Below are positions 8,696-16,711 of a DNA stretch of 59,797 nucleotides, one piece after another. Position 1 is the stretch's first letter. Every line of letters starts with the position of its first letter. The DNA lies in the NCBI RefSeq assembly GCF_000730605.1, contig NZ_BBIS01000046.1:1-59797 (forward strand). Direction: 5' to 3'. The notes below the pieces were generated by a model, which worked only from the letters and a program-made list of their open reading frames with translations, was not told where the DNA came from and ran no database searches. The DNA comes from Pseudomonas monteilii NBRC 103158 = DSM 14164 (GTDB taxonomy: Bacteria; Pseudomonadota; Gammaproteobacteria; Pseudomonadales; Pseudomonadaceae). The position numbers were made by a program, and so were the translations under genes.

Positions 8696-8977
8696 GATGT
8701 ATCTCCTGAGGTGGGAGATCAGTGTGTCGAGAGCGCTGCGAGGCAGTTGGTACATAATTGACGCACGGTTCATCTCTTGCGCCTGGCGCCCTGATACCTG
8801 CCGATCAGCGCCTAGTCGTTGTCGTCGGGCGAATGACATCGACATTAAGCGCATTTCATGCTCCGATTGACGGTTTATATCGTATAAACACACTACACCC
8901 AGGCATCAGGCTGGATATAATGGCGCCCTTTGCCGTCGTTTCGTCACCCCGACGCCGCCGTATCCGTGGAAGAACCT
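8696..8977. other. Divergent intergenic region before alaS
   Basis: This gap holds the promoters of the orphan gene (leftward) and alaS (rightward). A TATAAT hexamer at 8916-8921 could be an alaS -10 box, but no good -35 lies 17 bases before it. A perfect inverted repeat sits at 8873-8889 and is listed separately. Confidence 0.45.
8873..8889. promoter_or_regulatory. Perfect inverted repeat, possible operator
   Basis: GTTTATA-TCG-TATAAAC is a 17-base inverted repeat with a three-base centre. It lies between the divergent orphan gene and alaS. Its size and AT-rich arms resemble operators of small helix-turn-helix repressors. No regulator gene is adjacent. Confidence 0.35.
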
Positions 8978-11602
8978 ATGAAAAGCGCAGAAATCCGTGA
9001 AGCCTTCCTTCGCTTCTTCGAAGAGCAGGGCCATACCCGAGTCGCCTCCAGTTCGCTGATTCCGAACAACGACCCGACCCTGCTGTTCACCAATGCCGGC
9101 ATGAACCAGTTCAAGGACTGCTTCCTCGGTGCGGAGAAGCGCGCCTACACCCGTGCTGTCAGCAGCCAGAAGTGCGTGCGCGCTGGTGGTAAGCACAACG
9201 ACCTGGAAAACGTTGGTTACACCGCGCGTCACCACACCTTCTTCGAAATGCTGGGCAACTTCAGCTTCGGCGACTATTTCAAGCGCGATGCCATCACCTT
9301 CGCCTGGACCTTCCTGACCTCGGACAAATGGCTGAACCTGCCCAAGGAAAAGCTCTGGGTCACCGTCTACGCCACTGACGACGAAGCCTACGACATCTGG
9401 ACCAAGGAAGTCGGTGTGCCGGAAGAGCGCATGGTGCGTATCGGCGACAACAAAGGTGCCCCGTACGCTTCCGACAACTTCTGGACCATGGGTGACACTG
9501 GCCCGTGCGGCCCATGCACCGAGATCTTCTACGACCACGGCGCAGACATCTGGGGCGGCCCACCCGGCTCGCCAGAAGAAGACGGCGACCGTTACATCGA
9601 GATCTGGAACAACGTTTTCATGCAGTTCAACCGCACCGCCGACGGCGTCCTGCACCCGCTGCCAGCGCCGTCGGTAGACACCGGCATGGGCCTGGAACGT
9701 GTCAGCGCCGTGCTGCAGCACGTGCACTCGAACTACGAGATCGACCTGTTCCAGAACCTGCTGGCGGCGGCTGCCAAGGCCATCGGTTGCAGCAACGACG
9801 GCCAGGCCTCGCTGAAAGTGGTGGCCGACCATATCCGTTCGTGCGGCTTCCTGATCGCCGACGGCGTGCTGCCGTCCAACGAAGGCCGTGGCTATGTGCT
9901 GCGCCGCATCATTCGCCGCGCCTGCCGTCACGGTAACAAGCTGGGCGCCAAGGGCAGCTTCTTCTACCAGATCGTCGCCGCACTGGCCGCCGAAATGGGC
10001 GAGGCCTTCCCAGAGCTGAAAAGCCAGCAGGCGCACATCGAGCGCGTGCTCAAGGCCGAGGAAGAGCAGTTTGCCAAGACCCTGGAGCAGGGCTTGCGCA
10101 TTCTTGAGCAAGACCTGGCCCAGCTCAAAGGCGACGTGGTACCGGGTGACGTGGTGTTCAAGTTGTACGACACCTACGGCTTCCCGATGGACCTGACCGC
10201 CGACATCGCCCGTGAGCGCGAGCTGACCATCGACGAAGCCGGCTTCGAGCGCGAAATGGACGCCCAGCGTGAGCGCGCCCGTTCCGCCAGCGCCTTCGGC
10301 ATGGACTACAACAGCCTGGTCAAGGTCGACAGTGCCACCGAGTTCCTCGGCTACGACGCCACTGAAGGCCAGGGCAAGATCATCGCCTTGTACAAGGACG
10401 GCCAGTCCGTCGACCAATTGGGTGAAGGCGAGCAGGGCGTGGTTGTGCTCGACCGTACGCCGTTCTACGCCGAATCCGGTGGCCAGGTGGGTGACACCGG
10501 CTTCCTGCAGGCTGGCGCTGCGCGCTTCGACGTGCGCGACACCACCAAGACTGGTGGTGCCTTCCTGCACCACGGCGTGGTCGCCAGCGGTGCGCTGGTA
10601 ATCGGCTCGCCGGTCGAGGCCAAGGTCGATGCCGACGTGCAGCACGCCACCTCGCTGAACCACTCCGCCACCCACCTGCTGCACGAAGCGCTGCGCCAGG
10701 TGCTGGGCGAGCACGTACAGCAGAAGGGCTCGCTGGTCGACAGCCAGCGCCTGCGTTTCGACTTCAGCCACTTCGAGGCGGTAAAACCGGAGCAGATCAA
10801 GGCCCTGGAAGACATTGTCAACCGCGAAGTGCGCAAGAACACCCCGGTAGAAACCGAGCTGACCGACATCGAAACCGCCAAGGCCAAAGGCGCCATGGCG
10901 CTGTTCGGTGAGAAGTACGGCGACACCGTGCGTGTACTGAGCATGGGCGGTGATTTCTCGGTGGAGCTGTGCGGCGGTATCCATGCCAAGCGCACCGGTG
11001 ACATCAGTCTGTTCAAGATCATCAGCGAAGGCGGCGTGGCCTCTGGCGTACGCCGTATCGAAGCCGTTACCGGCGCAGCAGCGCTGGCCTACCTGAACGC
11101 TGCCGAAGAGCAGGTCAAGGAAGCCGCGCAACTGGTGAAAGGTAACCGCGACAACCTGATCGACAAGCTGTCGGCTGTGCTTGAGCGCAACCGCCAGCTG
11201 GAGAAGCAGCTGGAGCAGCTGCAGGCCAAGGCCGCCAGCGCCGCCGGGGACGATCTCTCCAACGCGGCCGTTGAGGTCAAGGGCGCCAAGGTGCTTGCTG
11301 CCCGCCTGGATGGGCAGGACGGCAAGGCCCTGCTGGCCCTGGTCGATCAGCTGAAGAACAAGCTCGGCCACGCAGTGATCCTGCTGGGCAGCGAGCATGA
11401 GGGCAAGGTTGTGCTGGTGGCCGGCGTAACCAAGGACCTCTCCAGCCAACTCAAGGCTGGCGATCTGATGAAACAAGCCGCTGCGGCGGTGGGTGGCAAG
11501 GGCGGTGGCCGTCCGGACATGGCCCAGGGTGGTGGCGTCGATGTCGCTGCACTGGACCAGGCCCTGGCGCTGGCCGTGCCATTCGCAGAGCAGGGACTTT
11601 GA
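8978..11602 (+). CDS. alaS: Alanyl-tRNA synthetase
   Basis: An 874-residue class II aminoacyl-tRNA synthetase that charges tRNA-Ala. Domains in order: catalytic core (starts MKSAEIREAFLRFFEEQGH, with the FTNAGMNQFKD and GMGLERVSAVLQ blocks), tRNA-recognition helices, the editing domain with zinc-binding HSATH and CGGIH motifs (about residues 565-670), a coiled linker rich in Glu/Gln, and the C-Ala domain at the end. The frame extends 16 codons further upstream, but ATG 8978 gives the family N-terminus and an 874-residue product, close to the E. coli protein. Confidence 0.97.
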   Translation: MKSAEIREAFLRFFEEQGHTRVASSSLIPNNDPTLLFTNAGMNQFKDCFLGAEKRAYTRAVSSQKCVRAGGKHNDLENVGYTARHHTFFEMLGNFSFGDYFKRDAITFAWTFLTSDKWLNLPKEKLWVTVYATDDEAYDIWTKEVGVPEERMVRIGDNKGAPYASDNFWTMGDTGPCGPCTEIFYDHGADIWGGPPGSPEEDGDRYIEIWNNVFMQFNRTADGVLHPLPAPSVDTGMGLERVSAVLQHVHSNYEIDLFQNLLAAAAKAIGCSNDGQASLKVVADHIRSCGFLIADGVLPSNEGRGYVLRRIIRRACRHGNKLGAKGSFFYQIVAALAAEMGEAFPELKSQQAHIERVLKAEEEQFAKTLEQGLRILEQDLAQLKGDVVPGDVVFKLYDTYGFPMDLTADIARERELTIDEAGFEREMDAQRERARSASAFGMDYNSLVKVDSATEFLGYDATEGQGKIIALYKDGQSVDQLGEGEQGVVVLDRTPFYAESGGQVGDTGFLQAGAARFDVRDTTKTGGAFLHHGVVASGALVIGSPVEAKVDADVQHATSLNHSATHLLHEALRQVLGEHVQQKGSLVDSQRLRFDFSHFEAVKPEQIKALEDIVNREVRKNTPVETELTDIETAKAKGAMALFGEKYGDTVRVLSMGGDFSVELCGGIHAKRTGDISLFKIISEGGVASGVRRIEAVTGAAALAYLNAAEEQVKEAAQLVKGNRDNLIDKLSAVLERNRQLEKQLEQLQAKAASAAGDDLSNAAVEVKGAKVLAARLDGQDGKALLALVDQLKNKLGHAVILLGSEHEGKVVLVAGVTKDLSSQLKAGDLMKQAAAAVGGKGGGRPDMAQGGGVDVAALDQALALAVPFAEQGL

Positions 11603-11604
11603 GA

Positions 11605-11640
11605 TGAAGGCGCCGGCGGTCTAGTCGCCGGCCTCTTCAT
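11605..11640 (+). terminator. Hairpin after alaS
   Basis: ATGAAGGCGCCGGCG pairs imperfectly with CGCCGGCCTCTTCAT across a short loop. There is no immediate T-run, though GTTTTTT follows about eight bases later. It may attenuate read-through from alaS into lysC. Confidence 0.4.
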
Positions 11641-11686
11641 GTTGGATTGTTTTTTGGGGCCCTGTATGGGCTGAGGCACCATTGAA

Positions 11687-12922
11687 ATGGCGTTGATCGT
11701 ACAGAAATTTGGCGGCACCTCTGTCGGTTCCATCGAGCGGATCGAGCAGGTAGCCGAAAAGGTCAAGAAACACCGTGAAGCGGGCGACGACCTGGTGGTT
11801 GTATTGTCGGCCATGAGCGGTGAAACCAATCGCCTGATCGACCTGGCCAAGCAGATCACTGATCAGCCAGTTCCGCGTGAACTGGACGTGATCGTGTCGA
11901 CCGGTGAGCAGGTCACCATCGCCCTGCTGACCATGGCCTTGATCAAGCGTGGTGTGCCAGCGGTGTCCTACACCGGCAACCAGGTGCGCATCCTTACCGA
12001 TAGCGCGCACAACAAGGCGCGCATCCTGCAGATCGACGACCAGAAGATTCGCGCCGACCTCAAGGAAGGCCGCGTGGTCGTGGTGGCGGGCTTCCAGGGT
12101 GTGGACGAGCACGGCAACATCACCACCCTGGGCCGTGGCGGCTCCGACACCACCGGCGTGGCCCTGGCGGCAGCGCTGAAGGCGGACGAGTGCCAGATCT
12201 ACACCGACGTCGATGGCGTCTACACCACCGACCCACGCGTCGTGCCGCAGGCCCAGCGCCTGGAGAAGATCACCTTCGAAGAGATGCTGGAAATGGCCAG
12301 CCTCGGTTCCAAGGTGCTGCAGATCCGTTCGGTGGAGTTCGCCGGCAAGTACAACGTCCCGCTGCGCGTGCTGCACAGCTTCAAGGAGGGTCCGGGTACC
12401 CTCATTACCATTGATGAAGAGGAATCCATGGAACAGCCGATCATTTCCGGTATCGCCTTCAACCGTGATGAAGCCAAGCTGACCATTCGCGGCGTGCCGG
12501 ACACCCCGGGCGTGGCCTTCAAGATCCTCGGCCCGATCAGCGCTTCGAACATCGAAGTGGACATGATCGTGCAGAACGTTGCCCACGATAACACCACCGA
12601 CTTCACCTTCACCGTACACCGCAACGAGTACGAGAAGGCGCAAAGCGTGCTGGAAAACACTGCTCGCGAAATCGGTGCCCGTGAAGTGATCGGCGACACC
12701 AAGATCGCCAAGGTCTCGATCGTTGGCGTCGGCATGCGTTCGCACGCCGGTGTGGCCAGCCGCATGTTTGAAGCCCTGGCCAAGGAGAGCATCAACATCC
12801 AGATGATCTCCACCTCCGAGATCAAGGTCTCGGTAGTGATCGAAGAGAAGTACCTGGAGCTGGCCGTACGCGCGCTGCACACCGCGTTCGAGCTCGACGC
12901 TCCTGCCCGACAGGGCGAGTAA
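11687..12922 (+). CDS. lysC: Aspartate kinase
   Basis: A 411-residue aspartokinase that phosphorylates aspartate, the first step towards lysine, threonine and methionine. The kinase domain fills about residues 1-245 (KFGGTSVGS near the start, and the TDVDGVYTTDPR block). Two ACT regulatory domains follow (about 265-411), consistent with feedback control by lysine and threonine. An in-frame ATG at 12428 (residue 248), preceded by GAAGAGGA, sits exactly at the domain boundary. It could start a separate regulatory beta subunit, as in other alpha2-beta2 aspartokinases. Confidence 0.95.
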   Translation: MALIVQKFGGTSVGSIERIEQVAEKVKKHREAGDDLVVVLSAMSGETNRLIDLAKQITDQPVPRELDVIVSTGEQVTIALLTMALIKRGVPAVSYTGNQVRILTDSAHNKARILQIDDQKIRADLKEGRVVVVAGFQGVDEHGNITTLGRGGSDTTGVALAAALKADECQIYTDVDGVYTTDPRVVPQAQRLEKITFEEMLEMASLGSKVLQIRSVEFAGKYNVPLRVLHSFKEGPGTLITIDEEESMEQPIISGIAFNRDEAKLTIRGVPDTPGVAFKILGPISASNIEVDMIVQNVAHDNTTDFTFTVHRNEYEKAQSVLENTAREIGAREVIGDTKIAKVSIVGVGMRSHAGVASRMFEALAKESINIQMISTSEIKVSVVIEEKYLELAVRALHTAFELDAPARQGE

Positions 12923-12933
12923 GGCGCTGCCTG

Positions 12934-12968
12934 GAAGGGCGCGGCTGGTGCCGCGCCCTTCGCGTTTC
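12934..12968 (+). terminator. Terminator-like hairpin after lysC
   Basis: GAAGGGCGCGG (12934-12944) pairs with CCGCGCCCTTC (12951-12961) around a six-base loop, followed by GCGTTT. The stem is strong and the T-tract weak. It separates lysC from csrA. Confidence 0.55.
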
Positions 12969-13089
12969 TGCTCGCCACGCAGGCCCTGTCCTGCCCTGTG
13001 TGGCGCGTAACCGGGGTCCCGTCGTCGTCCACGACTGGCCCTGATACCCAAGACTGTTACCCCTGAATGTTTTGCGTAAGGAGAAAGCT

Positions 13090-13278
13090 ATGTTGATTCT
13101 GACTCGTCGGTGCGCCGAGAGCCTGATCATTGGAGACGGCGAGATCACCGTGACGGTGCTTGGCGTCAAAGGCAACCAGGTGCGTATTGGCGTCAGCGCC
13201 CCGAAAGAAGTGGCTGTTCACCGCGAGGAAATCTACCTGCGGATCAAGAAGGAGAAGGATGAAGAGCCAAGCCTTTAA
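13090..13278 (+). CDS. csrA: Carbon storage regulator CsrA/RsmA
   Basis: A 62-residue RNA-binding regulator. The dimer binds GGA motifs in mRNA leaders and is sequestered by small RNAs of the Rsm type; in pseudomonads it controls secondary metabolism, motility and biofilm formation. The sequence MLILTRRCAESLIIGDGEIT and the VHREEIYLRI segment with the RNA-contacting arginine are diagnostic. ATG 13090 follows AAGGAGAAAGCT, an excellent ribosome binding site; the frame also holds an upstream ATG at 13072 that is too far from any such site. The lysC-csrA-tRNA-Ser order is conserved in Pseudomonas. Confidence 0.96.
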   Translation: MLILTRRCAESLIIGDGEITVTVLGVKGNQVRIGVSAPKEVAVHREEIYLRIKKEKDEEPSL

Positions 13279-13306
13279 TTTTTTTGAAGTTTTTTTCAAA
13301 AAAAGG
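13279..13306. terminator. AT-rich hairpin terminator after csrA
   Basis: TTTTTTTGAA (13279-13288) pairs perfectly with TTCAAAAAAA (13295-13304). The stem is almost all A/T, unlike the other terminators here, so its strength is uncertain. Confidence 0.45.
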
Positions 13307-13307
13307 G

Positions 13308-13336
13308 TTGCAAAGGTGAAAGAGGTTCTTTAATAT
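13308..13336 (+). promoter_or_regulatory. Sigma-70 promoter for tRNA-Ser
   Basis: TTGCAA (13308-13313) and TAATAT (13331-13336) are separated by exactly 17 bases. The tRNA begins 14 bases after the -10 box. The bases after the -10 box include a C/G stretch, as in stringently controlled stable RNA promoters. Confidence 0.7.
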
Positions 13337-13350
13337 TCGCCTCGTGTTGC

Positions 13351-13441
13351 GGTGAGGTGGCCGAGTGGCCGAAGGCGCTCCCCTGCTAAGGGAGTATACC
13401 TCATAAGGGTATCGGGGGTTCGAATCCCCCCTTCACCGCCA
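13351..13441 (+). tRNA. tRNA-Ser (anticodon GCU)
   Basis: Cloverleaf with acceptor GGTGAGG pairing CTTCACC (one G-U pair), discriminator G and encoded CCA. The anticodon stem CTCCC/GGGAG encloses the loop with GCT. The long variable arm is the serine class feature. It reads AGC and AGU codons. Confidence 0.97.
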
Positions 13442-13505
13442 TTATTTGCGTAGGGCGCTGTAAACAGTAAGAACGCTAAGTCGTTGATTTTAAACGAAAA
13501 CGTTC

Positions 13506-13533
13506 TTGAAAAAATGTTTCAGCGACCTATAAT
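13506..13533 (+). promoter_or_regulatory. Sigma-70 promoter for the tRNA-Arg array
   Basis: TTGAAA (13506-13511), a 16-base spacer and a consensus TATAAT (13528-13533), followed by a GC-rich GCGCGGC discriminator typical of stable RNA genes. The first tRNA-Arg starts 14 bases downstream. Confidence 0.75.
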
Positions 13534-13547
13534 GCGCGGCAAGACAC

Positions 13548-13624
13548 GGACTCATAGCTCAGCTGGATAGAGTACTCGGCTACGAACCGAGCGGTCGCAG
13601 GTTCGAATCCTGCTGAGTCCGCCA
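13548..13624 (+). tRNA. tRNA-Arg (anticodon ACG), copy 1
   Basis: A 77-base cloverleaf. Acceptor GGACTCA pairs TGAGTCC; anticodon stem CTCGG/CCGAG carries ACG, whose A34 is normally converted to inosine; CCA is encoded. First of four tandem copies with identical mature sequence. Confidence 0.97.
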
Positions 13625-13695
13625 CTTTTGAAGTGGCTTTGTTTGCAAGGCTGCTTCAATCAACCAGCGGTATCTGGTCTAAAACTGCCAATCGC

Positions 13696-13772
13696 GGACT
13701 CATAGCTCAGCTGGATAGAGTACTCGGCTACGAACCGAGCGGTCGCAGGTTCGAATCCTGCTGAGTCCGCCA
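13696..13772 (+). tRNA. tRNA-Arg (anticodon ACG), copy 2
   Basis: Identical to copy 1 over the mature tRNA. It starts 148 bases after copy 1. The spacer contains a CCACTTTTGAAGTGG hairpin formed with the encoded CCA end. Confidence 0.97.
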
Positions 13773-13846
13773 CTTTCTTGAAGTGGCTCTGCTTGCAAAG
13801 CTGCTTCAGTCAACCAGCGGTAACCTGGTCTAAAACTGCCAATCGC

Positions 13847-13923
13847 GGACTCATAGCTCAGCTGGATAGAGTACTCGGCTACGAACCGAGCGGTCGCAGG
13901 TTCGAATCCTGCTGAGTCCGCCA
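13847..13923 (+). tRNA. tRNA-Arg (anticodon ACG), copy 3
   Basis: Identical to the other copies over the mature tRNA, starting 151 bases after copy 2. The spacer is nearly the same as the preceding one. Confidence 0.97.
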
Positions 13924-13996
13924 CTTTCTTGAAGTGGCTCTGCTTGCAAAGCTGTTTCAGTCAACCAGTGGTAACCTGGTCTAAAACTACCACCAC

Positions 13997-14073
13997 GGAC
14001 TCATAGCTCAGCTGGATAGAGTACTCGGCTACGAACCGAGCGGTCGCAGGTTCGAATCCTGCTGAGTCCGCCA
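13997..14073 (+). tRNA. tRNA-Arg (anticodon ACG), copy 4
   Basis: Last copy of the array, starting 150 bases after copy 3 and followed 12 bases later by a strong terminator. Confidence 0.97.
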
Positions 14074-14085
14074 TACCCCATCAAG

Positions 14086-14115
14086 AAGCCCGCTCATTTG
14101 AGCGGGCTTTTTGTT
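14086..14115 (+). terminator. Terminator of the tRNA-Arg array
   Basis: AAGCCCGCTCA (14086-14096) pairs perfectly with TGAGCGGGCTT (14099-14109) and runs into TTTGTTTTT. A classical intrinsic terminator. Confidence 0.9.
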
Positions 14116-14470
14116 TTTCTGCGCCAATGAATTGTTGGTGATGTCGATCTACGCTCTTCTGTAATGATTGTGGTGTAGCTTGGCGCCGCCGTGCGGCAAC
14201 CAAAACAAATGTGCTTTCCCATCCACAACAACCGTCGCACTGATAGCTTCGAGCGTTGTCCTAGCTTTATCACGCAAACGATTGTTCTGGCCAAAAATTT
14301 AAGCGATCTGACAGCTTTAGCAGTGTATGATTGCGCCCGTCAGCCCCGCCGGGGCTTGTGGAAAACCACCATGGACTTACCCAGTAGTTACTCGCTAACA
14401 CGATTCATACAGAAAGATCTGACCGATTGATTCCCCCGGCGTGCTCCGCTGCTGGGAGTGGAGCTCGCCT
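14116..14470. other. Intergenic gap before mgtE, no gene recognised
   Basis: About 355 bases, less GC-rich than its surroundings. Short open frames exist on both strands but none has a ribosome binding site or recognisable product. A short CAGCCCCGCCGGGGCTT hairpin lies near 14340. The gap probably carries the mgtE promoter and leader. I cannot assign a promoter or a magnesium riboswitch from inspection. Confidence 0.5.
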
Positions 14471-15913
14471 ATGACTGAAGTAGAAGTAAAAAAAGCGCAA
14501 GAGAGCCTGCAGGATCGCCTGGCTCAGGTGGTCGAACTGCTGCAGCGCCAGCGTGTGGTCGAAGACCTGACTCACCGCCAGGAAGGCGCGCACAACGACC
14601 TGGTGGAAAACCTCGTCCACCGCCAGAACCTCGTCGAGCTGCAGCGTAAGCTCGATGACCTGCACCCCGCCGACATCGCCTATATCCTCGAAGCCTTGCC
14701 CCTGGAAGACCGCCTGACGGTCTGGCAGCTGGTGCGCTCGGACCGCGATGGCGACATCCTGCTGGAAGTATCCGACTCGGTTCGTCAATCGCTGATCGCT
14801 GACATGGACGATCACGAGCTGCTGGCCGCCGCCAAGGAAATGGACGCCGACGAGCTGGCCGACCTGGCCCCAGAGCTACCGCGCGACGTTATCCATGAGC
14901 TGATGGAAACCCTCGATGCCCAGCAACGCGAACGTGTGCGTTCGGCGCTGAGCTACGACGAGGAGCAGGTCGGTGCGCTGATGGACTTCGAGATGGTCAC
15001 CATCCGCGAAGACGTCAGCCTGGAAGTGGTGCTGCGCTACCTGCGCCGCCTGAAAGAGCTGCCCAACCACACCGACAAACTGTTCGTGGTCGATTACGAC
15101 GGCATCCTCAAGGGTGTGTTGCCTATCAAGCGCCTGCTGGTCAACGACCCGGAGAAGAAGGTGGCGGAGGTCATGGCGACCGACCCGGTATCCTTCCAGC
15201 CCGAGGAAGATGCCTATGATGCGGCGCAGGCTTTCGAGCGTTACGACCTGGTATCGGCACCTGTCGTAGACAAGGGCGAGCGCCTGATCGGCCGTTTGAC
15301 CATTGACGAGATGGTCGACCTGATCCGTGAAGAGAGCGAGAGCGAAGTCCTCAACATGGCGGGTCTGCGTGAAGAGGAAGACATCTTCGCCTCGGTCTGG
15401 CGCTCGTTCCGCAACCGCTGGGCGTGGCTGGCGATCAATCTGATTACCGCGTTCCTCGCTTCGCGAGTGATCGGGGTGTTCGAGGGTTCGATCGAGAAGC
15501 TGGTGGCGTTGGCTGCGTTGATGCCGATTGTTGCGGGTATTGGTGGCAACTCGGGTAACCAGACCATCACCATGATTGTCCGCGCCATGGCCCTGGACCA
15601 GGTATCGCCGGGCAATACCAGCCGCCTGATGCGAAAAGAACTGGCGGTGTCGCTGATCAACGGCCTGGTGTGGGGCGGAGTGATTGGTGCCGTGGCTTTC
15701 TGGTTATACGGCAGCTGGTCGCTGGGCGTGGTGATGACTGCAGCGATGACCTTGAACCTGTTACTGGCGGCGCTGATGGGTGTGCTCATCCCGATGACGT
15801 TGGCCCGCTTGGGGCGCGACCCGGCGATGGGGGCGAGTGTGATGATCACTGCCGTGACCGACAGTGGCGGCTTCTTCATCTTCCTTGGCCTGGCCACATT
15901 GTTCCTTCTCTAA
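14471..15913 (+). CDS. mgtE: Magnesium transporter MgtE
   Basis: A 480-residue Mg2+ channel/transporter of the inner membrane. Order: acidic N domain of helical repeats (about 1-135), a pair of CBS domains (about 140-270; VMATDPVSFQPEEDAYDAAQ, and VDKGERLIGRLTIDEMVDLI), a connecting helix, then five membrane helices at the C-terminus. The pore block PIVAGIGGNSGNQT is diagnostic. In this family the N and CBS domains bind Mg2+ and close the channel when Mg2+ is plentiful. ATG 14471 is preceded by GGAGCTCGCCT; an earlier in-frame ATG at 14441 is less likely. Confidence 0.94.
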   Translation: MTEVEVKKAQESLQDRLAQVVELLQRQRVVEDLTHRQEGAHNDLVENLVHRQNLVELQRKLDDLHPADIAYILEALPLEDRLTVWQLVRSDRDGDILLEVSDSVRQSLIADMDDHELLAAAKEMDADELADLAPELPRDVIHELMETLDAQQRERVRSALSYDEEQVGALMDFEMVTIREDVSLEVVLRYLRRLKELPNHTDKLFVVDYDGILKGVLPIKRLLVNDPEKKVAEVMATDPVSFQPEEDAYDAAQAFERYDLVSAPVVDKGERLIGRLTIDEMVDLIREESESEVLNMAGLREEEDIFASVWRSFRNRWAWLAINLITAFLASRVIGVFEGSIEKLVALAALMPIVAGIGGNSGNQTITMIVRAMALDQVSPGNTSRLMRKELAVSLINGLVWGGVIGAVAFWLYGSWSLGVVMTAAMTLNLLLAALMGVLIPMTLARLGRDPAMGASVMITAVTDSGGFFIFLGLATLFLL

Positions 15914-15932
15914 GCCCATACACAATCCTTTG

Positions 15933-15967
15933 CAGGAGCGGCCTTGTGCCACGAAAGGCCGCTCCTG
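15933..15967. repeat. REP-type extragenic palindrome
   Basis: CAGGAGCGGCCTT (15933-15945) pairs perfectly with AAGGCCGCTCCTG (15955-15967) across a nine-base loop. The AGGAGCGGCC...GGCCGCTCCT pattern is a common P. putida extragenic repeat. It lies right after mgtE. Confidence 0.65.
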
Positions 15968-16000
15968 AAAAGGGCTGCGTTTGCTTCAGATAGCCCCATA

Positions 16001-16028
16001 AAAAAAGCCAGCTTACGCTGGCTTTTTT
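16001..16028. terminator. Bidirectional terminator between mgtE and amrZ
   Basis: AAAAAAGCCAGC and GCTGGCTTTTTT form a perfect 12-base stem with a four-base loop. A-tract and T-tract lie on either side, so it can end transcripts from both convergent genes. Confidence 0.9.
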
Positions 16029-16045
16029 GTGCTCGCTTGCAGGCC

Positions 16046-16372
16046 TCAGGAGGCGTCGGCGGCCATTTCCACATCGTGAGCGATGAGGGCGACCAAGGCA
16101 TTCTGCTGGCGGTGGGACAGTTGGCGGAAGCGCTGCAGCAACTCGCGCTCATGCAAGGACAGCTCAGGGCTGTCCAGGCGCATGCTCAGCTCGTCACCCA
16201 ACGCACCTTCCTGGATAAGGCTCTGCTCCAGGCGCGCGATGATTTCGGAGTTCATGCTGCGGTGATGGTTGCGCGCTACCTCGGCAATGCGCTCACGCAT
16301 TCCGTCTGGCAGGCGGACGACGAACTTGTCAGCGGTGCGGCTCGAATAAATAGCCTGTTTCATTGGGCGCAT
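16046..16372 (-). CDS. amrZ: Ribbon-helix-helix regulator AmrZ (AlgZ)
   Basis: A 108-residue Arc/MetJ-type DNA-binding protein. The beta-strand and helices that form the fold are seen at DKFVVRLPDGMRERIAEVARNHHRSMNSEIIARLEQSL (about residues 15-52). The C-terminal LHERELLQRFRQLSHRQQNALVAL segment is typical of AmrZ tetramerisation. In P. aeruginosa AmrZ activates alginate and twitching genes and represses fleQ and flagellar synthesis; in fluorescent pseudomonads it also governs many c-di-GMP genes. A role over the flagellar genes further along this window is inference. Confidence 0.93.
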   Translation of the reverse strand: MRPMKQAIYSSRTADKFVVRLPDGMRERIAEVARNHHRSMNSEIIARLEQSLIQEGALGDELSMRLDSPELSLHERELLQRFRQLSHRQQNALVALIAHDVEMAADAS

Positions 16373-16711
16373 ATAAATTGACCGGAGTTTGGTTCAGGGG
16401 AAGCGGTTCTCAAATTGGCCGCACGGGGTGGAAATACGACCGTGGCGACGACAAAATGTTCAACCGTCAGTGAAAAATGGATGCTCATCTTGCCTCATGG
16501 TCGCCGTTTCCTTGGCGTCAATTCTGTGACAAATAGTGGGCCGGATAGAGGCTTTATGCCAGTACCAATTATCAGAAATGAGCACTGGTTTGAAAAGTTT
16601 TACATGCTCCGGCTTGCCTGACCGTCAGTCTTTTGCCGTCAAAAACTGGTAAAACACAGCAAAAGGACAGGAAAACCCCTAGAATGCGCCGGTTTACCTC
16701 CATAGAGCATA
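16373..16711. other. Divergent intergenic region between amrZ and phnN
   Basis: About 340 bases with no convincing gene; an open frame at 16415-16621 lacks a ribosome binding site and looks non-coding. The part near 16500-16690 is relatively AT-rich and should hold the divergent promoters. A TAGAAT at 16679-16684 could be a phnN -10 box without a clear -35. Confidence 0.45.

Noticed and set aside
8906..11476. An 856-residue open frame on the minus strand across alaS.
   Set aside because: It is antisense to the unmistakable alaS gene. Long antisense frames are common in GC-rich codon-biased genes. Its translation is low-complexity and rich in His, Gln and Val.
13700..13924. A short minus-strand frame with the LSRIRTCDRSVRSRVLYPAEL and ADSAGFEPAT pattern.
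   Set aside because: This is the well-known false protein read from the antisense of tandem tRNA genes.
13548..14073. Regular repeats of about 150 bases that could suggest a CRISPR array.
   Set aside because: The repeats are complete tRNA-Arg genes and their spacers are alike, not unique. No cas genes are present.
16415..16621. A 68-residue frame in the amrZ-phnN gap.
   Set aside because: It has no ribosome binding site and lies in the presumed promoter region; the translation resembles no protein.
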